DNA from: RGIG4608 sp045631445
Lineage (GTDB): Bacteria; Bacillota; Clostridia; Oscillospirales; CAG-272
Direction of reading: 5' to 3'
Assembly (NCBI GenBank): GCA_045631445.1
Contig: JAZQUS010000119.1
Location: forward strand, 1 to 39,055
DNA length: 39,055 bases
Position numbers and translations under genes: made by a program. Of the stretch, positions 1 through 8,413 are shown piece by piece. Position 1 is the stretch's first letter. The number at the start of each line of letters is the position of its first letter. The notes beneath the pieces are model-generated. The model was not told where the DNA came from and ran no database searches. It was given only the letters and a program-made list of their open reading frames with translations.

Positions 1-4
1 GTAG

Positions 5-23
5 GGGCGCACCGCGTGCGCCC
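5..23. repeat. Short GC-rich palindrome at the window edge
   Basis: An 8-bp perfect inverted repeat (GGGCGCAC / GTGCGCCC) with a 3-base spacer, followed by a C-run and an A-run. It is far more GC-rich than the rest of the window. It could be an intergenic palindromic repeat or half of a terminator belonging to sequence outside the window. No function can be assigned. Confidence 0.5.
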
Positions 24-90
24 GCCCCCCCAAAAAAACCACCTCCATAGGGGGAGACACCCCCGACGTCCCCAACCGACAAAAAATCAC

Positions 91-223
91 GCGCCCGAAG
101 GCTTCGAGTTCGACCGCTGCCTGTGGCAGATTAAGGGAGAATGAGAAGGAAGAAAATAAGGAGTGTCGAGCATGCTCTTTTGTGCATACCCGAGACGACT
201 ATATTTTCGAGTGGAAGTGCTAA
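91..223 (+). pseudogene. Possible C-terminal remnant of a gene, broken by a +1 slip
   Basis: Two adjoining open stretches read like one protein end if one base of the GGG at 135-137 is removed. The first part reads PEGFEFDRCLWQIK (91-132 region). The second reads ENEKEENKECRACSF and ends in FEWKC before TAA at 221-223. Codons are rich in G or C at the third position, unlike the neighbouring minus-strand lipoprotein gene, which suggests real but foreign coding sequence. No start codon or family is recognised. The upstream part runs into low-complexity sequence, so this could be a degraded insertion or an assembly junction. Low certainty. Confidence 0.25.
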
Positions 224-235
224 AAACAAACAAAA

Positions 236-259
236 AGCACGCGCCCGAAGGCGCGTGCT
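236..259 (-). terminator. Intrinsic terminator of the large lipoprotein gene
   Basis: A 10-bp perfect stem (AGCACGCGCC / GGCGCGTGCT) whose minus-strand loop is TTCG, a stable tetraloop. On the minus strand it is followed by a T-rich run (complement of 224-235). It starts 25 bases past the stop codon at 285-287. Confidence 0.85.
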
Positions 260-284
260 GGAATTAATCAGTTGATGATTATTT

Positions 285-3200
285 TTATTTAAGAACGAAA
301 ATAGCAATTGCTGTTTGGCTAGAAGTATAACAAGCAAATCTAGGAGAAGATGCATTCCACTGGAGTTTACGTGAACTGTCTTTTGCATTGGTTATTAATG
401 CATTACCATTACTAAATGTAACATTCCAAGAAGTGCTACTATCCAAAGTGGAACTCAATTTCAAACTATTGCCAGAAGACCAGGATAAGTACTTACCATT
501 GCTATCTTTAAATGCATAAGTGCCACTAGTTGAACCCGCTACTACTGTTAAGTTGTATGTAGCGTTAGGCGTATCGGTATATGCTTTACCCGTGCCATAA
601 TCCGCGATAGAAACAAGTTCCATTTTCTTTGATTCACAAACAATAACGATTGTATCACCAACTTCTATAGATGTTGCTTTTTGCCATGAAGGTGCACTTG
701 TATGTCCGCCACACTGATTATTCTTACATACATCGTATGTACATTCAGTATCAGTACACTTACCACAAGTGTCACAAATACTTTCACATGTGTGCTTAGG
801 TTCAGTAGAACCGCCTTCGGAGCCGGAGCTGGTTGTATATGTAACTTCAATCTTGTTTATTCGCGTTTGTCCAGTAGCAGTAAATTCAATACAATCTACA
901 TTTTCAGTAGTTGTAATAGTAAACACTGCACCATTAATTGTTGTTGTGTATCCTGCTTTTTCCAAAGTGTCTTTAAGAGCATCGTAATAATCTCCGCTAG
1001 CACTTGTACAAGTAATAACTACTTTGGAAATTGTGGCATTTTTAACTGAAATTGTAACCTTACTGCTCTTATATACTCTAAAATGATCAGAGTCTGTAGT
1101 TCTAATTGCAGTTGTAGAACTGCCTTGCTCATTAGAAACTGTTACAATACCATTTTTCCATGTAATAACCTTATTAGCAAGTGTACCTTTATTTGCGAAA
1201 ATATCCATGCTTACAGTTGTTTCAGCGGGTGTTTCGGGATCAGGTTCAGGATCAGGTATTGTTCCACCAAGGTTTGTGCCACAATAATCACAAACACCGT
1301 TTTCATCAGCATCAACGTGATCAGAAAGCCACGTTTCACGAAGTTGCGCTTCACCAGAATCATTCTTTGCAATCTTAGCGGAAACCGTAATTTCATCACC
1401 GTCTTTAGGCTTTGTTACAAAGTCTTTATAACCAACAGAACCATCTACATTATGAATATTTGTAATATAAATCGAGCTTTCGCCAACCGTGATAGTTGTT
1501 GCTCCTGTCTCAGAAGGATGGTCTTTATCATTAATTACACCAGTGATAAGATACTTTGCGGATGTTCCTTTTCCATTTTCAAGTGTTTCCGCAATCCAAA
1601 TAGCTTCTTGAATTGTAATTGTAGAACCGTCTTCGGGTAAGTTGTGAATTCCACAATTATTGAGACAAATATAAGGATTTGAGGCTGTATAATCGTGTTC
1701 GAGTGCCTCGGTAGTGGTAGTTTCAACTTTGCCACATACTGTACATTGTGTTGTAGTATAGCCAGCTACTCCACAACTTGCATCCTTGTGATCAACTACT
1801 TGCATTGCACATTTAGCACATGAAATTTTGGCTGTCTTTACATAAATACTAATAGCAGTTTGTGCACTTGTGTAACAAGCGAATCTTGGGCTTGTAGCAT
1901 TCCATTGAAGCTTACGAGTGTTATCTTTAGCATTTAAAACCGTTGCGTTTCCGTTTTCGTCAACAGAAACAGTCCAAGATGTATTTGCGTTGAGTGTATC
2001 GTTCATATCCAAAGAGTTGTCAGATGTCCAATACAAATATTTGTCTCCATTTTTAAATGCAATAGTGCCTGTAGTAAAACCTTTAACTACTTCAAATGTC
2101 ATTGTACCATTAGGAAGTGTGTTAAATTCAGTACCGATACCGTATATGGTTTTTGTTGTACTAAAGCTACTCAATTCCATCTTTCCATTTTCATATACAA
2201 ATACTATAAAGTCGCCAACTTTCAGTTCAGTTTCGCTTGTGAGTTTTTCCCAAGTTTCTGTTTGAGTAGCTCCGCATTCGCACTCATTACCGCCATTGAA
2301 CTCGTGTTCGTGCACAGGATATGTTTCTTTTTTTGTCAATTCAGAAACGATAAATACTTTACTTGTGTAACCACCATCAGCAGTAATTGTGAAGCTTATT
2401 GCGCCTTCGGGAAGGTCAACTCTATAAACACCATTTGATTCGAACAATTCAACGCCTTCAGGAACTGTTGTCCAAGTTTCTTCACCTATTTCATATGTAT
2501 AATGGAGAGTAAGATTTTTCCAACCAACATTATTTTTAATATAGAATGTTTGGGGTGATTTATAGGATACGTTTACTCCCTCGTGCTTGTTCGTACCGTA
2601 CATACCACGGTCAGCACCGTAAAGCTGGTCGAAGGTGATTACAACGTGGTCGGTAGCAACTTTTTCAAGCTCTTCTTGTGAAAGTTCACTAACTGCAGTA
2701 GTTACGCCCTCAACTGTATGTGTAGGCACACCGTATCTAATATTAGAGAATGCATCGCAGTAATTGCCTTCTTCTGCTCTTACCCAAGGATAATTTCTAC
2801 CCGTAGCATTATCCTGCTTTGCAAATTCGTAGTAGTTGTATTCTGTCCAATCACCGTAGTAAACGTTGACGTTAACGCAAGTCAAGAAGCTTGCAGTTGC
2901 GTTACCCGAAGTTCTACCATCTGAATAGGGCTCTTCTGTATGACCGATAAGCATACCGCATCCACGGAATGCGTACCACTGATAAGCGGAAACAACGTCA
3001 TTATAAACGTCCATAACGGGCGCGGAAACAACGTTTTCCATATAAACTGTTGCGTCGCCCCATTTACCGCCGATAACACCGCCCATGCCACAGCCGAAGG
3101 AGCCCCAAAGGCCTGAAACTGTAACGGTTGAGTCGATTGTAATATTCTTAAATGTGTGGGTATAGCCATCTTCGTTTTTATCAACACCGTAGCTAACCTC

Positions 3201-4421
3201 ACCAACAAGACCACCTGTATAGCGGTTGTAGTTAGCAATTTTAGCATTTGAGATTACGATATTTTCAAAGTGACATTCGCCCTGCGCGTAACCTACCAAA
3301 ACACCCATATCAATGCACTCGAAAACAACTTCTGCACCGTTGATTGCGATATTTTTGATGGTTGCATCCTTAACTGATGCGAACAAGCCCGCACCTGCGG
3401 TGCTATATGTATATGTGTCATATACACCGGGATTAGGGTCAAGCTCCCAACAGTTTTCGTAAAGATTGTATATTGTGTGATTGCCACCGTCGAAAGTACC
3501 CATAAATACTCTGTAATTTGTCTTGTCGTCAGAGTCATCGTTATCATAGTAACCAAATCCAATGGGATCGAAGGGTTTCTTAACAAGGTCGATGTCAGTT
3601 GCAAGAGTTACAGTTTTACCTTCAAATGTATTACCACCATCAACAAGATCTCTAAAACCAAGGAAATCTGCTACATCTTCAAGTATAAATTCTGTTTTTT
3701 CAGCATTATACCAAGAAGTATCAGCTACTGTATTTTCATCCCAAACATCAGCAACGGACTTAACTGCACTGATTACAGAGAAAGAAGCAATGTAAATTGT
3801 AACTTCACCTGTTTCGGCATTATAGTAGTACTGATTGTGAATTGCAAAATCAGCGGGGCTGTTAACTCTTGTCATAAGGTTGTCAACGCCGTTTTCTGTG
3901 TGATAGAGCTTAAGCTCTGTTGCACCAAGTCCGGCTTCAAGAATCGCGCCGAGCTTAACGATCATAGGAACTGTGTTGTCTAAAGCAATACCGTTAATAT
4001 GAACGTCAAGAGCTGAAAGTGCATCGCCAAGAAGTTCTTCATCCACCTTCTTAACTGAAAGAGCGAGAGAAGATGCGCCTGCTTCAACCTTAACGTCCGC
4101 AGGAACGAGAGCACCCATTTCTGCTCCACCAATAACAACGTCACTAGCAAGTGTACCGTAAATAAGTGAGTCACTTGTAATGTTCGTTGATGCGGAGAAG
4201 ATTACGTTGGGGTCAACGGGATCTTCCGTGGGTTCATCCTCAACCATATCACCCGTTGTTGTGGTAGTTGTGGTGGGCTTTGTTGTAACCTCACCGTTTG
4301 TTGTAGTGCCTGTGTGATTTTCTCCGTCTACTTCATTAAAGCACGCGGTGAGAGTACCAACGAGCATAACAAGGCAGATCATGAGAGCAAGCACTCTTGT
4401 GAAAATAGAGTTGTTAGTCAT
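285..4421 (-). CDS. Large multidomain surface lipoprotein
   Basis: A predicted exported lipoprotein of 1378 residues. The N-terminus has a hydrophobic signal (about 7-26) ending in a lipobox LTAC with Cys27. A Thr-rich linker (about 38-57) follows. Residues about 230-520 look like a right-handed beta-helix with GLUG-like repeats (LVGYAQG, GGLVGEVS, GGVIGGKWG). Residues 723-862 and 1245-1378 are two copies of one domain; both end in a K-LQWNA-SPRFACYTS stretch. Between them lie a Cys-ribbon (about 868-910), an OB-fold-like segment (about 935-1030), a beta-sandwich-like segment (about 1065-1197) and a Cys-rich spacer (1209-1240). The start ATG has an AAAGGA site 7-8 bases upstream. It stands alone between its own promoter and terminator. 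The substrate is unknown; a role in adhesion or polymer binding is inference from architecture. Confidence 0.85.
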   Translation of the reverse strand: MTNNSIFTRVLALMICLVMLVGTLTACFNEVDGENHTGTTTNGEVTTKPTTTTTTTGDMVEDEPTEDPVDPNVIFSASTNITSDSLIYGTLASDVVIGGAEMGALVPADVKVEAGASSLALSVKKVDEELLGDALSALDVHINGIALDNTVPMIVKLGAILEAGLGATELKLYHTENGVDNLMTRVNSPADFAIHNQYYYNAETGEVTIYIASFSVISAVKSVADVWDENTVADTSWYNAEKTEFILEDVADFLGFRDLVDGGNTFEGKTVTLATDIDLVKKPFDPIGFGYYDNDDSDDKTNYRVFMGTFDGGNHTIYNLYENCWELDPNPGVYDTYTYSTAGAGLFASVKDATIKNIAINGAEVVFECIDMGVLVGYAQGECHFENIVISNAKIANYNRYTGGLVGEVSYGVDKNEDGYTHTFKNITIDSTVTVSGLWGSFGCGMGGVIGGKWGDATVYMENVVSAPVMDVYNDVVSAYQWYAFRGCGMLIGHTEEPYSDGRTSGNATASFLTCVNVNVYYGDWTEYNYYEFAKQDNATGRNYPWVRAEEGNYCDAFSNIRYGVPTHTVEGVTTAVSELSQEELEKVATDHVVITFDQLYGADRGMYGTNKHEGVNVSYKSPQTFYIKNNVGWKNLTLHYTYEIGEETWTTVPEGVELFESNGVYRVDLPEGAISFTITADGGYTSKVFIVSELTKKETYPVHEHEFNGGNECECGATQTETWEKLTSETELKVGDFIVFVYENGKMELSSFSTTKTIYGIGTEFNTLPNGTMTFEVVKGFTTGTIAFKNGDKYLYWTSDNSLDMNDTLNANTSWTVSVDENGNATVLNAKDNTRKLQWNATSPRFACYTSAQTAISIYVKTAKISCAKCAMQVVDHKDASCGVAGYTTTQCTVCGKVETTTTEALEHDYTASNPYICLNNCGIHNLPEDGSTITIQEAIWIAETLENGKGTSAKYLITGVINDKDHPSETGATTITVGESSIYITNIHNVDGSVGYKDFVTKPKDGDEITVSAKIAKNDSGEAQLRETWLSDHVDADENGVCDYCGTNLGGTIPDPEPDPETPAETTVSMDIFANKGTLANKVITWKNGIVTVSNEQGSSTTAIRTTDSDHFRVYKSSKVTISVKNATISKVVITCTSASGDYYDALKDTLEKAGYTTTINGAVFTITTTENVDCIEFTATGQTRINKIEVTYTTSSGSEGGSTEPKHTCESICDTCGKCTDTECTYDVCKNNQCGGHTSAPSWQKATSIEVGDTIVIVCESKKMELVSIADYGTGKAYTDTPNATYNLTVVAGSTSGTYAFKDSNGKYLSWSSGNSLKLSSTLDSSTSWNVTFSNGNALITNAKDSSRKLQWNASSPRFACYTSSQTAIAIFVLK

Positions 4422-4457
4422 AATTTTTTCCTTTCTTTATTATGTGAACTAAATTTT

Positions 4458-4568
4458 CGGTAACGAAAAAGCACGAAAATAGCCCAAAAATACGAATTCA
4501 TAATTTGTACACAAAAGTTCATATTTTAGAAACAAATTATACATAAAATTCATGCTTTTTCGTTACCG
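4458..4568 (-). promoter_or_regulatory. Structured 5' leader of the lipoprotein gene
   Basis: A perfect 16-bp inverted repeat (4458-4473 with 4553-4568) encloses a 5-bp pair (GAATT/AATTC, around 4494-4498 and 4548-4552) and a 9-bp pair (4500-4508 with 4532-4540). All three nest into one long hairpin inside the predicted transcript, ending 36 bases before the ATG. No T-run follows, so it does not look like a terminator. It could stabilise the mRNA, bind a regulator, or act as an RNA switch. I do not recognise a known riboswitch class. Confidence 0.6.
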
Positions 4569-4607
4569 TCACACAATACAAAAGCAAGAAAATATCACAC
4601 CCTTAAT

Positions 4608-4636
4608 ATATTATCATATATAAATAATAAAATCAA
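4608..4636 (-). promoter_or_regulatory. Sigma-A-like promoter for the lipoprotein gene
   Basis: On the minus strand a -35 TTGATT (4631-4636) is followed by a 17-base spacer and a -10 TAATAT (4608-4613). This would start transcription near 4600 and give a leader of about 180 bases. Confidence 0.6.
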
Positions 4637-4690
4637 GGGTTTTTCTACATTTTTTTATCAATGTTAATTTTTCGTATTTTGTACAAAAAA

Positions 4691-4716
4691 AACCACCGAG
4701 TGAAAACTCGGTGGTT
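4691..4716 (-). terminator. Intrinsic terminator of the GH31 gene
   Basis: A perfect 10-bp stem (AACCACCGAG / CTCGGTGGTT) with a 6-base loop, followed on the minus strand by TTTTTT. It lies 11 bases past the stop codon and ends the dnaE-MFS-GH31 transcript. Confidence 0.9.
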
Positions 4717-4727
4717 ATCGATTTCAA

Positions 4728-6959
4728 TCAATATTCAAGAGCATCAAATTCCGCAATTACGTCAGCAACAAACTTAGGCAAAAGCTTTCCATAAGTCATA
4801 CTTTTTTCGTCATTTTTCCCCTGAACTCGTGTCAAAATTATACCTTTTAGCTCATCAAAATTCTCATTTTTCTTAGCAACAAAGTTCTCAATTTCAACAA
4901 TTACGGGCTCTTTTCCGACCTTCACAAGAACGTCTTCCGCCTCAATATCGCAGAATTTTATAAGCATTTCCCTGCTTTCAGGCAAGATTTTATTGTCTTT
5001 AGGAGGCGTAATTGTTAGTCTAATATTGCCATTTTCTTCAACAATATCAAACTCCGTCAAAGCAAATTTTCCATCCTTATAAGCCACCGTTTCACCGTCA
5101 TCCTCATATAAGCTATAGTGACCGTTTCCGCGCCAAGCCTTGATTTCCAAGGGCTGAGCGAGTGAAAGATCATTCGTTCTATCGTTTTTATACATCGGAA
5201 TAATGGCCCCTGCAGGCGCCAAAACAGGAATAGAATCAAGGTCTCGATACATTTTCACCCATCTGCCGCCCTTGTATATTCTGCCATTAAAAATATCCGT
5301 CCATCTGCCCTCAGGAAGCCAAACGTCAACGCTCGCAAGATTCAGTTTCTTATCCGACGGCTTTGTAATTGGACAAACAATCAAAGAATCGCCAAAAATG
5401 AACTGATTTTTCGCTTTATAAGCCTCTTCGCAATCATATCTATAATACATCGGCATACAAATCGGCTCACCGTATTTGTGTGTACGATAGTTTGCGGTAT
5501 ACAAATAAGGTATAAGCTTGTGACGAAGGCGCAAAAATCTTTCTGCTACCTCGTTCACCGCCCAACTGCGTTTCCATGGCTCTTTGCCCATAAAATCAGA
5601 GTTTGATGAGTGAAGTCTATTTATTGGGCTGAAAACTCCAAGCTGAAGCCAACGAAGATAAAGCTCGTCATCCTGAACACCGTGCATATGACCGCCAATA
5701 TCGTGGCTCCACCAAGTATAACCTGCATTGGCAGCACAATTTGTGAAATAGGGTTGGAAATCAAGACTTGCCCAAGTGCAATGCGTGTCACCAGAAAATC
5801 CAAGCGGATAACGATGAGATCCAAGTCCTGCATAGCGCGACAAAATCATCGGACGCTTGCCGTCCTTTGCGGAGTCGAGATAGTGATAATGGTTAAGCGC
5901 CCACAGAGGATCAAGACCCTCAATTTTGGTCTTTGTTCCCTGCTGCCAGTCAATCCACCAAAAGTCAACGCCCTCTCTTTCAAGGGGGTGATGGAGGCAT
6001 TCAAAATATGCCTTAACGAAATCCTTGTCAGTTATATCAAAGGGAATAAGTTCCTTCTTTTCGGGGTCTTTGCCGAGTGCCCTACACATATCCTCGTAAG
6101 CATCCTCGAAAAATCTAACGCCTTGTGATGGGTGGATATTTAAAGGCACTTTAAAACCTTTATCGTGAAGCCAAGAAAGGAGCTCAACATGGTCGGGGAA
6201 AAGCTCGGTGTTCCAGGAATATCCCGTCCAACCGTGTGCTATGGCATTAAAAACCGCTTCGGAAACGGATTTGGGATCGCATTCGCCGGCTTCCTTGCCA
6301 AATCGTTTGATAACGTCAACCCAATGCCAGTCCATATCAATAGTTGCAACGGTTATGGGCAATTCTCTATCGATAAATTTCTGCATCAAGGCACGATACT
6401 CCTCCTGAGTATACGCTCTGTATCTGCTCCACCAGTTACCAAGCGCGTATTTGGGGATAAGAGGCACCTCACCCGTTAATTTAAAGAAATCCTGAAGCTC
6501 TGCAAGATAATCGTGACCGTATGCAAACCAATATCTATCGGAACATTTTTGACGTGGAGTAGGAGTGCCATCTTCACCAATAACAAGAGATTTGCTATCA
6601 TCAAGAATTGACGTACCACCACGAGAAGTGATTCCATCTTCAAGCTTTGTTGCACCATTAACCGTATCAAGAGTTCTTGCGGTGCCTGGGAGAACGTTTG
6701 CGCCGAATTTTCTTACGCATTTACCGTCCTTGAGATGCGCGTATGTGACATCACCATTACTCAACGAAACGCTAAACAACACGTCCTCAGTTTGAACGTT
6801 TATGCGATTTTTGTCCTCAATAATTGTGTATTTTGGCTTATCAAAATCTCTGTTTTGAACGGTTTGCGTGGGCAAATCTGTAAAACTACCCTTCTCCGTT
6901 CTCAAAAGTCGAGATGTGAGCAGCGAAATTCTTAATTTTTTCTTTTCATAAATAATCAT
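4728..6959 (-). CDS. Glycoside hydrolase family 31, cytoplasmic
   Basis: A 743-residue alpha-glycosidase-type enzyme of family GH31. The central barrel carries FWWIDWQQG with the predicted nucleophile Asp337 and GFSGDT with the predicted acid/base Asp391. A C-terminal beta domain includes the typical GRWTDIFNGR and LYEDDGET segments. No signal peptide is present, so it should act inside the cell on imported sugar. I chose the ATG at 6957-6959 because AAGGAG lies 6 bases upstream; an earlier start at 6980 would overlap the MFS gene and has no such site. The stop of the MFS gene is 11 bases upstream, so the two are co-transcribed. The nucleophile motif ends in WQQG rather than the MNE-type of classical alpha-glucosidases, so substrate should not be assumed. 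Confidence 0.9.
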   Translation of the reverse strand: MIIYEKKKLRISLLTSRLLRTEKGSFTDLPTQTVQNRDFDKPKYTIIEDKNRINVQTEDVLFSVSLSNGDVTYAHLKDGKCVRKFGANVLPGTARTLDTVNGATKLEDGITSRGGTSILDDSKSLVIGEDGTPTPRQKCSDRYWFAYGHDYLAELQDFFKLTGEVPLIPKYALGNWWSRYRAYTQEEYRALMQKFIDRELPITVATIDMDWHWVDVIKRFGKEAGECDPKSVSEAVFNAIAHGWTGYSWNTELFPDHVELLSWLHDKGFKVPLNIHPSQGVRFFEDAYEDMCRALGKDPEKKELIPFDITDKDFVKAYFECLHHPLEREGVDFWWIDWQQGTKTKIEGLDPLWALNHYHYLDSAKDGKRPMILSRYAGLGSHRYPLGFSGDTHCTWASLDFQPYFTNCAANAGYTWWSHDIGGHMHGVQDDELYLRWLQLGVFSPINRLHSSNSDFMGKEPWKRSWAVNEVAERFLRLRHKLIPYLYTANYRTHKYGEPICMPMYYRYDCEEAYKAKNQFIFGDSLIVCPITKPSDKKLNLASVDVWLPEGRWTDIFNGRIYKGGRWVKMYRDLDSIPVLAPAGAIIPMYKNDRTNDLSLAQPLEIKAWRGNGHYSLYEDDGETVAYKDGKFALTEFDIVEENGNIRLTITPPKDNKILPESREMLIKFCDIEAEDVLVKVGKEPVIVEIENFVAKKNENFDELKGIILTRVQGKNDEKSMTYGKLLPKFVADVIAEFDALEY

Positions 6960-6970
6960 AATATTCTCCT

Positions 6971-8395
6971 TTAGTCCCATTCGGAACCTGTTACGGTATC
7001 CATATTAATTCCTGTGGTATCGTGCGTTTTTGTACAAAGCAAAGTGAGAGCCACGATAAAACCTGGCACGGTTAGACCAAGCACAATCCAACCTGCTGCA
7101 CTATTTCCCAAGATAGTAAGAAGCGGTAATCCAACTCCGTATGAAACAACGACACCTGCCGCGGTAACCACATATTGCGTTGAAATTGTTGACGAACGAA
7201 GATTTGTTGGCGAGGATTCACCAATCATCATAATAAGAACGTCGTTTGTAGCATAAAAGCTACCTACTGATGCTCCGCAAAGCAATCCAACAATGATGGG
7301 ATTCCACCCACAATTTGCTCCAAAGAAGAATCCGAGCAATGATACAACACAAAGAGATGCCATTGATATTGCGGCGGCCTTTCTTCCAATTCCATCACAA
7401 ATAAAGCCCATCAACACCTGTGCTACGGCAGAACCGATAGCAAAGAAAAACAGTGCGGTTGTTACAACACCAACGCTTGCGGCGTTAACCGCTTCATCAA
7501 GTGTTAAATACTGTCCGATTTTAACCAAATGCTCTGCATATCCGTAGTTTAAGATAACCTGATATTGCAAAACCAAAAGTAAGCCCATATTCACAAATGC
7601 AGAGGTTATGTAAAGCCACTTAATCTGCTTATGTGAAAAAGCAAATTTCAAGGCATTTACCACACCGCCCTGAGCCGTCTCGGCATTTTTCTCTTTTTCA
7701 AGAGCTTTGCGCTCCGTATCAGTCATCTTAAGATAACGAAGACGAGAATTAATAAAAGCATCAGTTTCTCTTGCGGAAATTAGTGCAATAAAGCTACATA
7801 CAAGTCCAATTATTGCAGGAATCATAAAAACATTGCGCCATTCCGATGCCTCTTTCATTAGCATTCTGCGCAAAAGCGGAATCAACATAACTCCCATATT
7901 AGCAAAGAATTTTATGCAAGAATAAACTCTTGCACGATGCTTTTCAGGGGCAAACTCCATAATATAAACCACGTGCATATCGTGTGGAATAAAAAATTGA
8001 ATTAAAGATGCCCCAATAAAGTAAAGAATCAAGTTGTTTGATAAAAAGATAAGCAAGAGTGCAAAGCTCATTCCAAATGTGTTGATTACAAGAAAGGTTT
8101 TGCGTCCCCATCTATCAGCCAAGGGTTTATAAAAAATACTGCAAAGCTGGAAAGGTATAACTACCATTGAAACAAGCTCCAAAACACCGACGCTACTGTT
8201 ACCGAATTTTGCAAAAAGGTCATTGGCAATATCGGTTTTCATAAAAAATCCAATTTGTGAAGCAATTTCGTCGGTCATATAAATTAAACTGATAACAAAG
8301 ACAAGCCACGCAAAATATCCGTTCATTTTGGGCTTTTGCAATTCCCTTTCCCATTTTGCTATTTCACGTTGTCTTTTGATTTCTTTTGAGTACAT
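6971..8395 (-). CDS. MFS sugar/glycoside transporter
   Basis: A 474-residue major facilitator with about twelve hydrophobic segments. The cytoplasmic loop 2-3 motif reads KPLADRWGRKTF, and the equivalent loop in the second half reads GFICDGIGRKAA, both typical of the superfamily. It follows dnaE by 18 bases and precedes the GH31 gene by 11, so uptake of an oligosaccharide or glycoside that GH31 then hydrolyses is a reasonable inference. The charged N-terminal 25 residues are cytoplasmic. The ribosome site (GGGGG, 6 bases before ATG) is atypical. The exact substrate is not visible. Confidence 0.88.
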   Translation of the reverse strand: MYSKEIKRQREIAKWERELQKPKMNGYFAWLVFVISLIYMTDEIASQIGFFMKTDIANDLFAKFGNSSVGVLELVSMVVIPFQLCSIFYKPLADRWGRKTFLVINTFGMSFALLLIFLSNNLILYFIGASLIQFFIPHDMHVVYIMEFAPEKHRARVYSCIKFFANMGVMLIPLLRRMLMKEASEWRNVFMIPAIIGLVCSFIALISARETDAFINSRLRYLKMTDTERKALEKEKNAETAQGGVVNALKFAFSHKQIKWLYITSAFVNMGLLLVLQYQVILNYGYAEHLVKIGQYLTLDEAVNAASVGVVTTALFFFAIGSAVAQVLMGFICDGIGRKAAAISMASLCVVSLLGFFFGANCGWNPIIVGLLCGASVGSFYATNDVLIMMIGESSPTNLRSSTISTQYVVTAAGVVVSYGVGLPLLTILGNSAAGWIVLGLTVPGFIVALTLLCTKTHDTTGINMDTVTGSEWD

Positions 8396-8413
8396 AAAAA
8401 GCCCCCAAAGTTA

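Noticed and set aside
1083..1640. Plus-strand frame of 185 codons
   Set aside because: Shadow of the minus-strand lipoprotein gene; no ribosome site and Cys/Ile/Asn-rich composition typical of an antisense frame.
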